Source: Paraburkholderia sp. BL10I2N1 (GTDB taxonomy: Bacteria > Pseudomonadota > Gammaproteobacteria > Burkholderiales > Burkholderiaceae). From it: a stretch of 64,000 bases of DNA. Both the position numbers and the translations under genes were made by a program. The notes beneath the pieces are model-generated. The model searched no databases. It saw only the letters and a program-made list of their open reading frames with translations, and had not been told where the DNA came from. The stretch lies in contig NZ_SNWA01000001.1 of the NCBI RefSeq assembly GCF_004361815.1, positions 2,170,001 to 2,234,000 on the forward strand. Reading direction: 5' to 3'. This document shows, piece by piece, positions 1-10,503 of this stretch; positions within the stretch are counted from its first letter, which is position 1; each line of letters opens with the position of its first letter.

Positions 1-189
1 TCGAAGGACACGCAGTTCCAGCGCGTCGGCATCGGTTTTCGCGACGGCAATCTCGAAGCAATGGAATTGCACGACGTATTCGGCAACGTGACGCTCCTGA
101 CTTTCTCGAACATCCAGAAGAATCCGTCGCTTCCGGCAGATCAGTTCAGGTTCACAGTCCCGAAGGGCGCGGATGTGATCAACGGCTGA
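1..189 (+). CDS. lolA: Outer-membrane lipoprotein carrier protein LolA, C-terminal part
   Basis: The reading frame is open from the first base and gives 62 residues before a TGA, ending in the sequence [12 protein letters not shown]. The pattern of short beta-strand segments ([44 protein letters not shown]) is that of the LolA C-terminus. LolA is the periplasmic chaperone that carries lipoproteins from LolCDE to LolB. In related genomes lolA usually lies directly upstream of rarA. Here a three-gene cassette separates them, and rarA follows at 3938. The 3' end overlaps the convergent LysR gene by 11 bases. The start lies outside the window. Confidence 0.85.
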   Translation, partial: SKDTQFQRVGIGFRDGNLEAMELHDVFGNVTLLTFSNIQKNPSLPADQFRFTVPKGADVING

Positions 190-1114
190 CCGGCGTGTGG
201 CTTTCTTCCTCGCCGCGTGATGAATGCGCGGCTTGCATGTCGTCGATGAATGCTTCGACGATGTCTGTCCGGTGCTGCCGCGCCCGCGTGACCATATGAA
301 ACGCGACGCGGTAGCGCATCTGCTCCGGGTTCAGCGCCGCGAGCAAACCTTCCTTCAGATACCGCGCCGCGTAATGTTCGGGCAGATAGCCGAGATGGCA
401 GCCTGACAGCACGAGCATTGCGACGGCCTCCATGTTGTCGGCAACGGCGGTCACGTTGTGCGGCGTGGTCGAACTGCCAGCCTCCGGCAACGGATAGCTG
501 CGCCACGCCCACTCGTGCTGCGCGGCGTCGGCGGGGGTCACGTTGCCTGCCTGCGCGAAGAGCGGATGGTCCTTTGCGCAGTAAGCGAGCTGGTCTTCGG
601 CGAAGATCTCGGTGTATTCGAGCGATGGCACCCGATGCCAGAAGTAGCCGATGCCAACCTGGATGCGCTCGCTCAGCAACAGCTCTTCGAGTTCTCCCGG
701 CGAGCGCACGAGAATCGAGAAGCGCACCGACTCGTCGCGCGTCCGAAAGCGCCGGATTGCCTCGCTGATCCGCGCGCTGGCGGCGACCGGCGTGTGGCCG
801 ATCATGCCGATGCCAAGGGTACCCACCAGTTTTCTGCCGACATTGCGCGCCTGCATCCCGAACGTATCGATCGCCGACAGAAGCGTGCGGGCGGCATCGA
901 CGAACTGCGCGCCGCGCGCCGTCAGACTGAAGCCGCTGCGGCCGCGTTCGCACAGCCTGTAACCGAGCCGCGTTTCGAGCGTCGCGAGCTGCGTGCTGAT
1001 TGTCGACTGGCCGACGTTGAGCGTCGCCTGGGCGGGCGTGACGCCGCCTGCATCGACGATCGCGAGGAACACGCGGATTAGCCGCAGGTCGAGGTCGGTG
1101 AGCTGGGAAAACAT
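179..1114 (-). CDS. LysR-family transcriptional regulator, divergent from agmatinase-family gene
   Basis: This 311-residue protein has the LysR layout: a winged helix-turn-helix at about residues 8-67 ([19 protein letters not shown], then [19 protein letters not shown]) and a periplasmic-binding-like effector domain from about residue 95. It is transcribed away from the ureohydrolase gene at 1289, with about 175 bases between the two starts. This arrangement is typical of a LysR protein controlling its neighbour, so it probably senses a guanidino compound or a related amine. The ligand is inference. Its stop lies inside the end of lolA (179-189), so the two genes converge and overlap slightly. 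Confidence 0.85.
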   Translation of the reverse strand: MFSQLTDLDLRLIRVFLAIVDAGGVTPAQATLNVGQSTISTQLATLETRLGYRLCERGRSGFSLTARGAQFVDAARTLLSAIDTFGMQARNVGRKLVGTLGIGMIGHTPVAASARISEAIRRFRTRDESVRFSILVRSPGELEELLLSERIQVGIGYFWHRVPSLEYTEIFAEDQLAYCAKDHPLFAQAGNVTPADAAQHEWAWRSYPLPEAGSSTTPHNVTAVADNMEAVAMLVLSGCHLGYLPEHYAARYLKEGLLAALNPEQMRYRVAFHMVTRARQHRTDIVEAFIDDMQAAHSSRGEEESHTPVSR

Positions 1115-1288
1115 GGGGTCGGTGGACGTGGAAGCGGATACATCGATGAGGATCGATGTGAAGTTTAATCTGTTCGCATTTTATCTTTGGAAAAAATGCA
1201 CGAGAATGAAAATTCAACCGGCTCAGGTGGCATCGGGTTTGCCCCAAGCCGCCGGATTTCCTCGCTTCTTCTTCATTGGCCAGCCACG

Positions 1289-2281
1289 ATGAAACCTTCC
1301 TCCTTCGCTTTCCCGGACGCCACTGCCGAGCGGCCGCAACCTCTTTCCGGCAACGAAATGGCTCGCTGCGGCGGCATCACGACGATGATGCGCCTGCCGT
1401 ACGTCGCATCGGCAGAAGGTCTGGACGCGTGCTTTGTCGGCGTGCCGTTCGATCTGGGCACCTCGAACCGTACCGGCGCACGTTTCGGTCCTCGCCAGAT
1501 CCGTTCCGAATCGGTGCTGCTTCGCCCGTACAACATGGCGACGCGCGCCGCACCGTTCGATTCGCTTCGGGTTGCCGACATTGGCGACGTCGCGATCAAT
1601 CCGTATAACCTGCTCGATTCGATTGCGCGCATCGAAACGGCGTACGACGAGATCCTTCAGTACGGTACGAAGCCGATCACACTGGGCGGCGACCACACGA
1701 TCGCGCTACCGATCCTGCGCGCCATTCATCGCAAGTATGGCAAGGTCGGGCTGATTCATGTGGACGCGCACGCGGACGTCAACGACACCATGATGGGCGA
1801 GAAGATTGCGCACGGCACGCCGTTTCGCCGCGCAGTTGAAGAAGGGCTGCTGGACACCTCACGCGTCGTGCAGATCGGTCTGCGCGGCACGGGCTACGCC
1901 GCCGAAGACTTCGACTGGTGCCGCGACCAGGGCTTTGAGGTAGTGCAGGCGGAGGCGTGCTGGAACCAGTCCCTGGCGCCGCTGATGTCGCGTGTACGGG
2001 AACGGATGGGCGACGGCCCGGTGTACATCACGTTCGATATCGACGGCATCGATCCGGCGTTCGCTCCGGGGACAGGTACGCCCGAAATCGCCGGACTGAC
2101 TGTGCCTCAGGCGCTGGAAATCATTCGTGGTGCACATGGGCTGAACATCGTTGGCTGCGATCTGGTCGAGGTGGCGCCGCCGTACGATCCGTTCGGGACG
2201 ACCGCGCTGCTCGGCGCGAATCTCGCGTACGAACTGCTGTGTGTGTTGCCGGGCGTCGAGTATCGGGCGGCAACGCATTGA
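1289..2281 (+). CDS. Agmatinase-family ureohydrolase (agmatinase or guanidinobutyrase)
   Basis: Ureohydrolases split a guanidino compound into urea and an amine using two manganese ions. The 330-residue protein carries the metal-binding signatures: GGDHT at 133-137, DAHAD at 159-163 and FDIDGIDPAFAPGTGTPE at 249-266. The ATG at 1289 was chosen because it gives the usual family length; the frame is also open to 1187. The flanking LysR gene and NCS1 permease resemble guanidinobutyrate (gbu-type) catabolic loci of Pseudomonas, so 4-guanidinobutyrate is as likely a substrate as agmatine. Substrate specificity cannot be read from these motifs, so no gene symbol is given. Confidence 0.85.
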   Translation: MKPSSFAFPDATAERPQPLSGNEMARCGGITTMMRLPYVASAEGLDACFVGVPFDLGTSNRTGARFGPRQIRSESVLLRPYNMATRAAPFDSLRVADIGDVAINPYNLLDSIARIETAYDEILQYGTKPITLGGDHTIALPILRAIHRKYGKVGLIHVDAHADVNDTMMGEKIAHGTPFRRAVEEGLLDTSRVVQIGLRGTGYAAEDFDWCRDQGFEVVQAEACWNQSLAPLMSRVRERMGDGPVYITFDIDGIDPAFAPGTGTPEIAGLTVPQALEIIRGAHGLNIVGCDLVEVAPPYDPFGTTALLGANLAYELLCVLPGVEYRAATH

Positions 2282-2334
2282 ACGTTGCGGGCGGGCGCTT
2301 TATCCCATCGCGTTTGCGTTCGTCACGACGCCAG

Positions 2335-2357
2335 AAAGGCCCGCATTGCGGGCCTTT
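2335..2357. terminator. Bidirectional terminator between ureohydrolase and permease genes
   Basis: An inverted repeat, AAAGGCCCGCA pairing with TGCGGGCCTTT and sharing a centre base, has A's on one side and T's on the other. It lies between the convergent ends of the genes at 2281 and 2363 and can end transcription from either side. Confidence 0.75.
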
Positions 2358-2362
2358 GTCAT

Positions 2363-3679
2363 TTACGCGTAGGCTTCGCGCCGTGCCGATACGAACGCGA
2401 GATAGCACAGCGCGCCAATCGCGAGTGCGGGCAGTGTGGCACCGAGATTCGGTAGCCATTGGTTGATCACCTGGTACGCCGCGATACCGATCGCCCACGC
2501 GGTGAACGCGCTCACGTGCCAGCCGCCCGAGAAGCCATAGCGGCCACGCAGATCGCCGAGCACGGCTGCTTCGATGCGGCGCTTGCGGACAATGAAGTGA
2601 TCGACGAGCACGACGCCAAAGAGCGGCGCGAATATCGAGCCGATCAGCAGCAGGAAGTTCTGGTACTTCGCCATCGGCACGGCCAGCGCGATGAGCGTAC
2701 ACAACGCACCGAATGCGAGCGACAGGACCGGCACACTTCCGCGTGTCCAGAACGTGCCTGTCGACACGGCGGCCGAGTGAATATCGGCGAATGCATTGTC
2801 GATTTCATCGATCAGAACCAGCAGCAGTGCGAGTCCGCCGCCCGCCTGCGCGAGCGCCGTGGTCAGCAGCGCATCGCCGCCGCCGGCTGCAAGGCCGTAG
2901 ATGGCCCCAAGCCCGTAGAACCAGATGTTTGCAATGCCGTAGCCAAGCAGCGTGCCGCGGAACGTCTCGCCTGGGCGGCGACCGAAGCGTGTGTAGTCGG
3001 CGATCAGTGGCAACCACGACAGCGGCATCGCCACCACCAGGTCGATTGCGCCGCCGAAGGACATCTCGCCCGTGCCCGGACGCCGCATCAGCGCGCCGAG
3101 GTCGTGCCTGGCTAGCAGGTTCCACGACAGCCACGCGGCGCCGGCGAGCAGCAACCAGATGCCCCATGTGCGCAGGAAGCGCCGCACGAAAGAAAGCGGA
3201 CCGCTGATCGCGAGCAGCGTTGCCAGCAGGCCGAAGATCACGGTCCACACCAGGGGCATCGAGAGGCCGAACGACTGTTTGGCCAATGCGTCGGCGGAAT
3301 CGCGCATCACGATGACTTCGAATGAGCCCCAGCCGACCAGTTGCACCGCGTTTAGCACAGCCGGCACCGAGGCGCCGCGTACCCCGAGGGTAGGACGCAG
3401 CGACGACATGGCGGCGAGCCCCGTATCCGTGCCGATCACACCCGCGAGCGCGAGCAGCACGACGCCGATCGCCGTGCCGATGACGATTGCCGTCATGGCT
3501 TGCGGCAGCGACAGTCCAGGCACGAGCAGCGCGCCGGCCTGCGCGACCAGCAGGCCGATACCAAGTGAGAACCACAACGCGAAGGCGTCGCCGGTACGGA
3601 ACGCGCGGCGCGAGTCGGGCACCGGCGTAAGCGGTGCGTAAGTGGGACCGGCTTCGCCGGTGAGCGGATCGTTTGCCAT
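2363..3679 (-). CDS. NCS1-family (purine-cytosine permease-like) transporter
   Basis: The predicted product is 438 residues with about twelve hydrophobic segments and the conserved NCS1 features: an N-terminal FALWFSLGIGLLVAQAGA segment, LRPTLGVRGASVPAVLNAVQ, and PLIADYTRFGRRPGET around the middle. NCS1 proteins import nucleobases, hydantoins, thiamine precursors or related small nitrogen compounds with a cation. The ATG at 3679 was selected because upstream codons are not protein-like and 438 residues matches the family. It converges on the ureohydrolase gene and is probably co-regulated with it, possibly importing the guanidino substrate; that link is inference. Confidence 0.85.
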   Translation of the reverse strand: MANDPLTGEAGPTYAPLTPVPDSRRAFRTGDAFALWFSLGIGLLVAQAGALLVPGLSLPQAMTAIVIGTAIGVVLLALAGVIGTDTGLAAMSSLRPTLGVRGASVPAVLNAVQLVGWGSFEVIVMRDSADALAKQSFGLSMPLVWTVIFGLLATLLAISGPLSFVRRFLRTWGIWLLLAGAAWLSWNLLARHDLGALMRRPGTGEMSFGGAIDLVVAMPLSWLPLIADYTRFGRRPGETFRGTLLGYGIANIWFYGLGAIYGLAAGGGDALLTTALAQAGGGLALLLVLIDEIDNAFADIHSAAVSTGTFWTRGSVPVLSLAFGALCTLIALAVPMAKYQNFLLLIGSIFAPLFGVVLVDHFIVRKRRIEAAVLGDLRGRYGFSGGWHVSAFTAWAIGIAAYQVINQWLPNLGATLPALAIGALCYLAFVSARREAYA

Positions 3680-3937
3680 CGAAGGATGTTCCTGAGCGTT
3701 GCTGATCGTTATCTGGTTAATCGGTCGGTGCAGGACTGAGCGCATTGTGCCTCGCGCGCGGGCAACTGCGCTCCAGGCCGGATGGCTAACATCACGCCGT
3801 TCCGCCTCGTACTCGCGCGCGGCTGTCATAATGCAGGACCGTGCCGCAGCGCGCATGCCGGCCTCGCACCGCCTTTCGCCCAATGTCCATGCATGCGCCT
3901 TGCTGCACCGAAAAGCCGAGATTATCGCCAAAACGCC

Positions 3938-5251
3938 ATGTTTGAAGAACCCCGTGCCAATGTGCCGCTCGCAGAACGCCTGCGGCCCCGCACTATCGAC
4001 GAAGTGATCGGCCAGAAACATCTGCTCGGGCCGAACAAGCCGTTGCGCGTCGCATTCGAATCTGGCGAAGCCCATTCGATGATCCTCTGGGGGCCACCCG
4101 GCGTCGGCAAGACCACGCTCGCGCGGTTGATGGCCGATGCGTTTCACGCGGAATTCATCGCGCTGTCGGCGGTGCTCTCGGGCGTCAAGGACATTCGCGA
4201 GGCGGTCGAGACCGCGCAGATGCATCGCGTGCGCGGGCGGCAGACGCTCGTGTTCGTCGACGAAGTGCACCGCTTCAACAAGAGCCAGCAGGACGCTTTC
4301 CTGCCGCACGTCGAGTCGGGGCTGTTCGTGTTCGTCGGCGCGACGACGGAAAATCCGTCGTTCGAGGTGAATAGCGCGCTGCTGTCGCGGGCCGCAGTAT
4401 ACGTGCTGAAGAGTCTCGACAACGACGAGCAGTGCGAACTGCTCGACCGCGCGCAAAAGGAGCTCGGCGGCCTCACATTCAGTGACGATGCCCGCGACGC
4501 GCTGATCGGCTCAGCCGACGGCGACGGCCGCAAGCTGTTGAATAACCTCGAGATCGTCGCGCGCGCGGCTGCCCAGCAAAAGACCACGGGAATCGACGGC
4601 GCGCTGCTCGGCAGTGCACTCGCAGAAAACCTGCGCCGCTTCGACAAGGGCGGCGACGCGTTTTACGACCAGATCAGCGCGCTGCACAAGTCGGTGCGCG
4701 GCAGCAACCCGGACGGCGCGTTGTACTGGTTCTGCCGCATGCTCGACGGCGGCGCGGACCCGCGTTATCTGGCGCGGCGCATCGTGCGCATGGCGTGGGA
4801 GGACGTCGGTCTGGCCGATCCGCGCGCGGCGCGAATCGCACTCGATGCAGCTGAAACCTACGAACGGCTTGGCACGCCGGAGGGCGAACTGGCGCTTGCC
4901 CAGGCGATCATCTATCTGGCGGTGGCGCCGAAGTCGAACGCGGGCTATATGGCCTATAACGAGGCGCGGCGCTTCGTCGGCAAGGACCAGTCGCGCGCGG
5001 TGCCGGTGCATCTGCGCAATGCGCCGACGAAGCTGATGAAGGAACTCGGCTACGGTCACGAGTACCGCTATGCGCACGATGAACCCGACGCGTACGCGGC
5101 GGGCGAGACCTATTTGCCTGACGGCATGCGCGAGCCGCACTGGTACGAGCCGACCCCGCGCGGGCTCGAAGGCAAGATCGCCGATAAGCTCACGCGTCTC
5201 GCCGAACTCGATGCGCAATGGCGCGGCGAAAACAGGTCGAAGAAGAGCTGA
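3938..5251 (+). CDS. rarA: Replication-associated recombination protein A (RarA/MgsA), AAA+ ATPase
   Basis: RarA is a clamp-loader-like AAA+ ATPase acting at stalled replication forks and at double-stranded DNA ends. The 437-residue product begins [17 protein letters not shown] and has Walker [10 protein letters not shown] at 52-60, Walker [10 protein letters not shown] at about 106-113 and sensor-1 [11 protein letters not shown] just after. The C-terminal tetramerisation region ([18 protein letters not shown] and [16 protein letters not shown]) is complete. The frame is open upstream to 3782, but 3938 gives the normal family length. It is followed by serS, as is usual in this group. Confidence 0.95.
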   Translation: MFEEPRANVPLAERLRPRTIDEVIGQKHLLGPNKPLRVAFESGEAHSMILWGPPGVGKTTLARLMADAFHAEFIALSAVLSGVKDIREAVETAQMHRVRGRQTLVFVDEVHRFNKSQQDAFLPHVESGLFVFVGATTENPSFEVNSALLSRAAVYVLKSLDNDEQCELLDRAQKELGGLTFSDDARDALIGSADGDGRKLLNNLEIVARAAAQQKTTGIDGALLGSALAENLRRFDKGGDAFYDQISALHKSVRGSNPDGALYWFCRMLDGGADPRYLARRIVRMAWEDVGLADPRAARIALDAAETYERLGTPEGELALAQAIIYLAVAPKSNAGYMAYNEARRFVGKDQSRAVPVHLRNAPTKLMKELGYGHEYRYAHDEPDAYAAGETYLPDGMREPHWYEPTPRGLEGKIADKLTRLAELDAQWRGENRSKKS

Positions 5252-5292
5252 GCATGCACACGACGCCCGCATTGCCGCCACGCGCGAGTTGA

Positions 5293-6648
<1,356 letters not shown>

Positions 6649-6704
6649 AAGTTGTGTGAACGAAACCGCGAGCAGACGCCTTTCTGCTTTTTGCTAAAAG
6701 GGAC

Positions 6705-6733
6705 TTGGAAAGCGGTTTCAACTGTTCTATAAT
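6705..6733 (+). promoter_or_regulatory. Sigma-70 type promoter for tRNA-Ser(CGA)
   Basis: The -35 box TTGGAA (6705-6710) and -10 box TATAAT (6728-6733) are separated by exactly 17 bases. Transcription would start near 6740, about 64 bases before the mature tRNA. Confidence 0.7.
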
Positions 6734-6803
6734 CTTCGTTTCGCCAAGCAGCGACCCGCTTGGTGCAGAGACGGTAGCGTATCAGCAGCCCGTCAACAAT
6801 GCC

Positions 6804-6894
6804 GGAAAGGTGGCAGAGTGGTCGAATGCGCCGGACTCGAAATCCGGTGTACAGTTTTGCTGTACCGTGGGTTCGAATCCCACCCTTTCCGCCA
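6804..6894 (+). tRNA. tRNA-Ser(CGA)
   Basis: The acceptor stem GGAAAGG (6804-6810) pairs with CCTTTCC (6884-6890), followed by G and an encoded CCA. The anticodon stem CCGGA/TCCGG encloses the anticodon CGA at 6838-6840. There is a long variable arm with a stem around TGTACAG/CTGTACC and a T-loop TTCGAAT, all features of a serine tRNA. It reads the UCG codon. Confidence 0.96.
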
Positions 6895-6903
6895 GAACAT
6901 TAG

Positions 6904-6939
6904 AAAAGCCCCGCAGATCCAAAAGTCTGCGGGGCTTTT
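6904..6939 (+). terminator. Intrinsic terminator after tRNA-Ser(CGA)
   Basis: AAAAGCCCCGCAGA pairs with TCTGCGGGGCTTTT around a short loop (ATCCAAAAG region), ending in four T's. It starts ten bases after the tRNA CCA end. Confidence 0.85.
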
Positions 6940-7405
6940 CGCTTTCCGGCTTGCCCACGGCACCGGTGAGCGGAGCCGATTCATTCGTTCATCATGCTGC
7001 CTCGTGGCGCGCAGAGACTTGCTCCTTGGCATGTTGGGGAGGCGAGCAAAGCGATTCATCTGGTTAGTACTTCTTTAGAATATGAGTGTGTCGAATGCAG
7101 CCAGACGCCATTCGGAATCGCGGGTGCGAGCCGTCTGCTGGGATAGCCTCGAAGACCAGGCCGGCATCGAGCCCCGCAGATGAAAAAAACCCAGACTGGG
7201 AAGCTGGGCAAACAGGATTGTGATGATCCGTTGGAGGGGGTCTCGATCCAGGGAGACCTGGCCCGCTATCGGAGCTACCGCGATAGCGGGCCAGGTCTTC
7301 TTTGATCAGGGGCGCACAGCGACGCATATAACCATGCGCCCGGACTACGATGTCCAGCTTGAGTACGTTCTACGTCCTGCCTTAACGGGCGGATCAATCA
7401 ACCAA
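6940..7405. other. Intergenic stretch with an 18-bp perfect inverted repeat
   Basis: No convincing gene is seen; the open frames here have no good start signals or recognisable protein features. The only clear structure is the hairpin 7254-7271/7281-7298, whose arms (AGACCTGGCCCGCTATCG and its exact complement) are separated by nine bases. It is followed on the plus strand by TCTTTG, a weak terminator-like tail. Confidence 0.6.
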
Positions 7406-7720
7406 TCAGGGATGGTTGTACATGGCGTTCCAGTCGGCTGCAGAAACAGCTGCGCGACCACCCGAGTTCGACGAACCGCTCGCGACTCCGCCATAGCTGG
7501 TTGCAGCGCCGGTCTCTGCTGATACGCGTGCTTCGGCGGCCTGGATCTCAGCCGGGTAGGTCGCATCGTTGCGGCTTGCCTGGTTGTAACCCGCCTTCTC
7601 GAGCTGGACCAGCTCGGCGCGCACCTGCGCACGGGTCAGCGGTGCGTTCGATTGAGCGAACGAGGCGATCGGCGCAGCGAGTACAGCGGCAACAACAGCG
7701 ACTTGAATCAGAGACTTCAT
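7406..7720 (-). CDS. DUF4148 small secreted protein
   Basis: The 104-residue product begins with a clear signal peptide (MKSLIQVAVVAAVLAAPIAS, cleavage probably after FAQ). Next comes the DUF4148 motif LTRAQVRAELVQLEKAGYN and a Ser/Gly-rich tail. DUF4148 proteins are abundant, mostly uncharacterised exported proteins of Burkholderiales. The ATG at 7720 follows a strong ribosome-binding site (GGAGG, about eight bases upstream on the minus strand). It stands alone, with no operon partners. Confidence 0.9.
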   Translation of the reverse strand: MKSLIQVAVVAAVLAAPIASFAQSNAPLTRAQVRAELVQLEKAGYNQASRNDATYPAEIQAAEARVSAETGAATSYGGVASGSSNSGGRAAVSAADWNAMYNHP

Positions 7721-8073
7721 GATTGACTACCTCCAGATTTCTTGTCCTGCTACGAACAGCCCTGTCCGTAATCAGTGGTCGTAGTCTAGGTAAGTAATCG
7801 CTTAAAATTAAGCCCCTTGCCTGGAAGGGACCTTTGCCGTAGTTGGGGAAACCCTAGGTGAGCCGCGGAACGCGCGAGTCGTACACGCGTGAAATCCTGT
7901 TCCGGCTCTTGCGTCCCGCCTGCATCATTCCCGTCCGCCCACCCCGCTCCACAGCCCGCGACCTCGCCGCACCGGGTCCCTTATCAATTTCGTATGAGGT
8001 ATTAACCCTGCTCCGATTTTGCCGTTATACAAGGGCAAAGTGACCGGATCTGGCCTGATTTCCATCGATCAAT

Positions 8074-10416
8074 ATGCTTTCTTCTTCAGCGCAGCAGATC
8101 TCGGACGCCGGCTTCCTTAGCCGGTTTCACCGCCGCTCTCTCGACCACCAGCGACCGCTTTCGACGGTCACGATGGCATTCACCGTCGTCGCCTATCTGG
8201 CGTTCGTCGTGGCGCGCAGCCTCGAGGCGGGCCCGGTCGTCCCCATTCAGTACCGGCTTGCCTGCGCGCTCTGCCTTGCGTTGCTCGTCGTCGCGATTCC
8301 GGGAACGAAATCGACCTGGGTATTCGGTGGGATCGGCATCGCGTACGCGCTTGTGATGCAGGCCGGTATCGCGCTGAACATCGCCGGTCTCGAGCAACCA
8401 ATGTTGTGGGCACTGCCGGCGATGGTGGTCATTCCGATCTGCGCCGCGCCTCTGTGGCTGACGCCGGCGCACTTCCTCGCCGGCACCTTGCTTTTTTACG
8501 CGACCGGCCTGTCTTTGCTGCTCGACTTGCCGCAACTAAAGGGCGAAGTCGGCATCGTGTGCTGGATGTGGGTGGTGATCGGCCTGCCGACCGCTGCGGT
8601 GTTTCATTTCGGTTTTTACTGGTTCAGGCGCAATCATTTTCTGCTGGAAGACCGGCTGGCGCGACTTGCAGCGACCGACCCGCTGACCGGTCTGCAAAAC
8701 CGCCGTGCTTTCATGGAGGCGGCAAAGCAGCGGTTGTCGTCGCTCGCCGAAGACGCGAAGGTGAGCGCAATCTTTATCGACATCGACTACTTCAAGTCGC
8801 TGAATGATCAGTTCGGGCACGCGGCCGGCGATCAAACCCTCGTCGATGTCGCCCAGGCATTGCGGGACTGGGTCACGACGGCGGACTGCATTGGCCGGAT
8901 CGGCGGCGAAGAGTTCGCCTTGTTGCGGCCTGAAGGCCTGCGTGCGGCGGTTGAATTTGCCGAGACCCTGCGCGCGGCGATTGGGGGCGTGGCGCGGCCT
9001 GATGGATTCCTGAGCGCAAGCTTCGGCGTGGCTGAATATCGTGCCGGCGAAAGCATCATGGCACTGCTCGACCGCGCGGACGAAGCCTTGCTGCGGGCCA
9101 AGCATTCCGGCAGGAATCGCGTGCGTGCGGAACGCGCGATGTCCGTCGACTCCGTGTGGTTGACGTGGAGCGAAGGACTCGACCCGGCCGGAGTGTCCGG
9201 GCCGATACGGCAGCGCTGGGAAGACCACTACCTGACCTCGCATTTCCAGCCTCTCTACAGTCTGTCGCATCAGAAGCAGGTGGGATTCGAGGCGCTGCTG
9301 CGTGGCGAGCGTGACGACGGAACGCTCGTGCCGCCCGTGGTCCTGTTCGCGCCAAAGCCATTCACCGACGAAGGTGACCTCGACCGGGCGAGTCACGTGC
9401 TGCATCTCGGCAACGCGAGGCGGCTGATTCCCGACGACGCCTGGGTGTTTCTCAACATCCTGCCCGCGACCTTTGTCGCAGAGGGCTATCCGGACGAACT
9501 CGCAGCCATTGCCCGTTCGGCGAGTCTCAAGCCGGAACGGGTCGTTCTCGAACTGCTCGAGTCGCACGGCGGCAGCGTGGACGACCTGTCGCGCGCGGCC
9601 AGCCAATATCGCGATCACGGTTTCCTGATCGCGGTCGACGATTTCGGCGCGGGCCATTCGAACCTCGATCGTCTGTTCCGTATCAGGCCCGACCTCGTGA
9701 AACTCGACGGCGAACTCATCCGTGCAACGAGACCGGGCGCGCAACAGCCGATCCTGCCCAGGCTGGTGTCGCTGCTGCATCAGGCGGGGATGCTGGTGGT
9801 CGTGGAAGGCGTCGAGACGACGGAGGAGCTGATCCTCGCGGTCGAATCGAATGTCGACTTTGCACAGGGCTATCTGCTTGGCCGGCCTGCGCCGTCGATT
9901 ACGCCGCCTGACGCAGTGCAGCGTCGCATCGATCACGCGTTCGACGTGATCGCCGAAGGGCGGACGTCTCAGCATGCGCTGTTCGAGTCGGAAGTAGAGC
10001 CGTACCGGCTCGCCCTCGATATCGCTGCAACCGGGTTGTTGAGGGGCGTCCCGAAGGAAGACGCCTTCGCCGATCTTGCGCAACGCGAGCTTTGCATCAG
10101 TTGTTTCATCCTCGACGAAGCCGGCCGGCAGGTCGGTCTCGAAGTGCCTGGAATGGCGGCAGGGGTTCAAGGCGGCTCGCTGCATCCGGTCGCCAATCCG
10201 CGTGACGCGCGTTGGGATCATCGGCCGTATTTCCGCAACGCCGTGCTGCGGCCCGGTGTGCCTGTCACCAGCGGCCCGTATCTGTCGCTGGCGAGTGGCC
10301 GGCCGTGTATCGCGGTGACGATCGCGTCGGAGACGGAGGGACGACGCTGCGTCGTCGGCGTGGAGCTGGACTGGTCGTTGCAGCGCTTGCCCTGGCCGGC
10401 GAGCGAACAGTGGTGA
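8074..10416 (+). CDS. Membrane-bound GGDEF-EAL cyclic-di-GMP signalling protein with C-terminal sensor-like domain
   Basis: This 780-residue protein has an N-terminal block of about five or six membrane helices (residues 30-190). A GGDEF domain follows (DPLTGLQNRRAF, then GGEEF at 277-281), then an EAL domain (EALLR from residue 406, VDDFGAGHSNLDRL, FAQGYLLGRP). The GGEEF signature and the EAL catalytic motifs are intact, so both synthesis and breakdown of cyclic-di-GMP are possible. The arginine of the RxxD inhibitory site is absent (TTAD in its place). After the EAL domain, residues about 640-780 form an extra domain resembling Cache/PDC folds (RWDHRPYFRNAV, VTSGPYLSLASGRPCIAVTI), unusual at a C-terminus. 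Confidence 0.92.
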   Translation: MLSSSAQQISDAGFLSRFHRRSLDHQRPLSTVTMAFTVVAYLAFVVARSLEAGPVVPIQYRLACALCLALLVVAIPGTKSTWVFGGIGIAYALVMQAGIALNIAGLEQPMLWALPAMVVIPICAAPLWLTPAHFLAGTLLFYATGLSLLLDLPQLKGEVGIVCWMWVVIGLPTAAVFHFGFYWFRRNHFLLEDRLARLAATDPLTGLQNRRAFMEAAKQRLSSLAEDAKVSAIFIDIDYFKSLNDQFGHAAGDQTLVDVAQALRDWVTTADCIGRIGGEEFALLRPEGLRAAVEFAETLRAAIGGVARPDGFLSASFGVAEYRAGESIMALLDRADEALLRAKHSGRNRVRAERAMSVDSVWLTWSEGLDPAGVSGPIRQRWEDHYLTSHFQPLYSLSHQKQVGFEALLRGERDDGTLVPPVVLFAPKPFTDEGDLDRASHVLHLGNARRLIPDDAWVFLNILPATFVAEGYPDELAAIARSASLKPERVVLELLESHGGSVDDLSRAASQYRDHGFLIAVDDFGAGHSNLDRLFRIRPDLVKLDGELIRATRPGAQQPILPRLVSLLHQAGMLVVVEGVETTEELILAVESNVDFAQGYLLGRPAPSITPPDAVQRRIDHAFDVIAEGRTSQHALFESEVEPYRLALDIAATGLLRGVPKEDAFADLAQRELCISCFILDEAGRQVGLEVPGMAAGVQGGSLHPVANPRDARWDHRPYFRNAVLRPGVPVTSGPYLSLASGRPCIAVTIASETEGRRCVVGVELDWSLQRLPWPASEQW

Positions 10417-10503
10417 CGAAGGACGTGAGCGGGCTTACCCTGTGGCATTGACGCGCGCGAGACGGCATCATCACGCTTTCGCTCACGCTTTATGGATCAG
10501 ATC

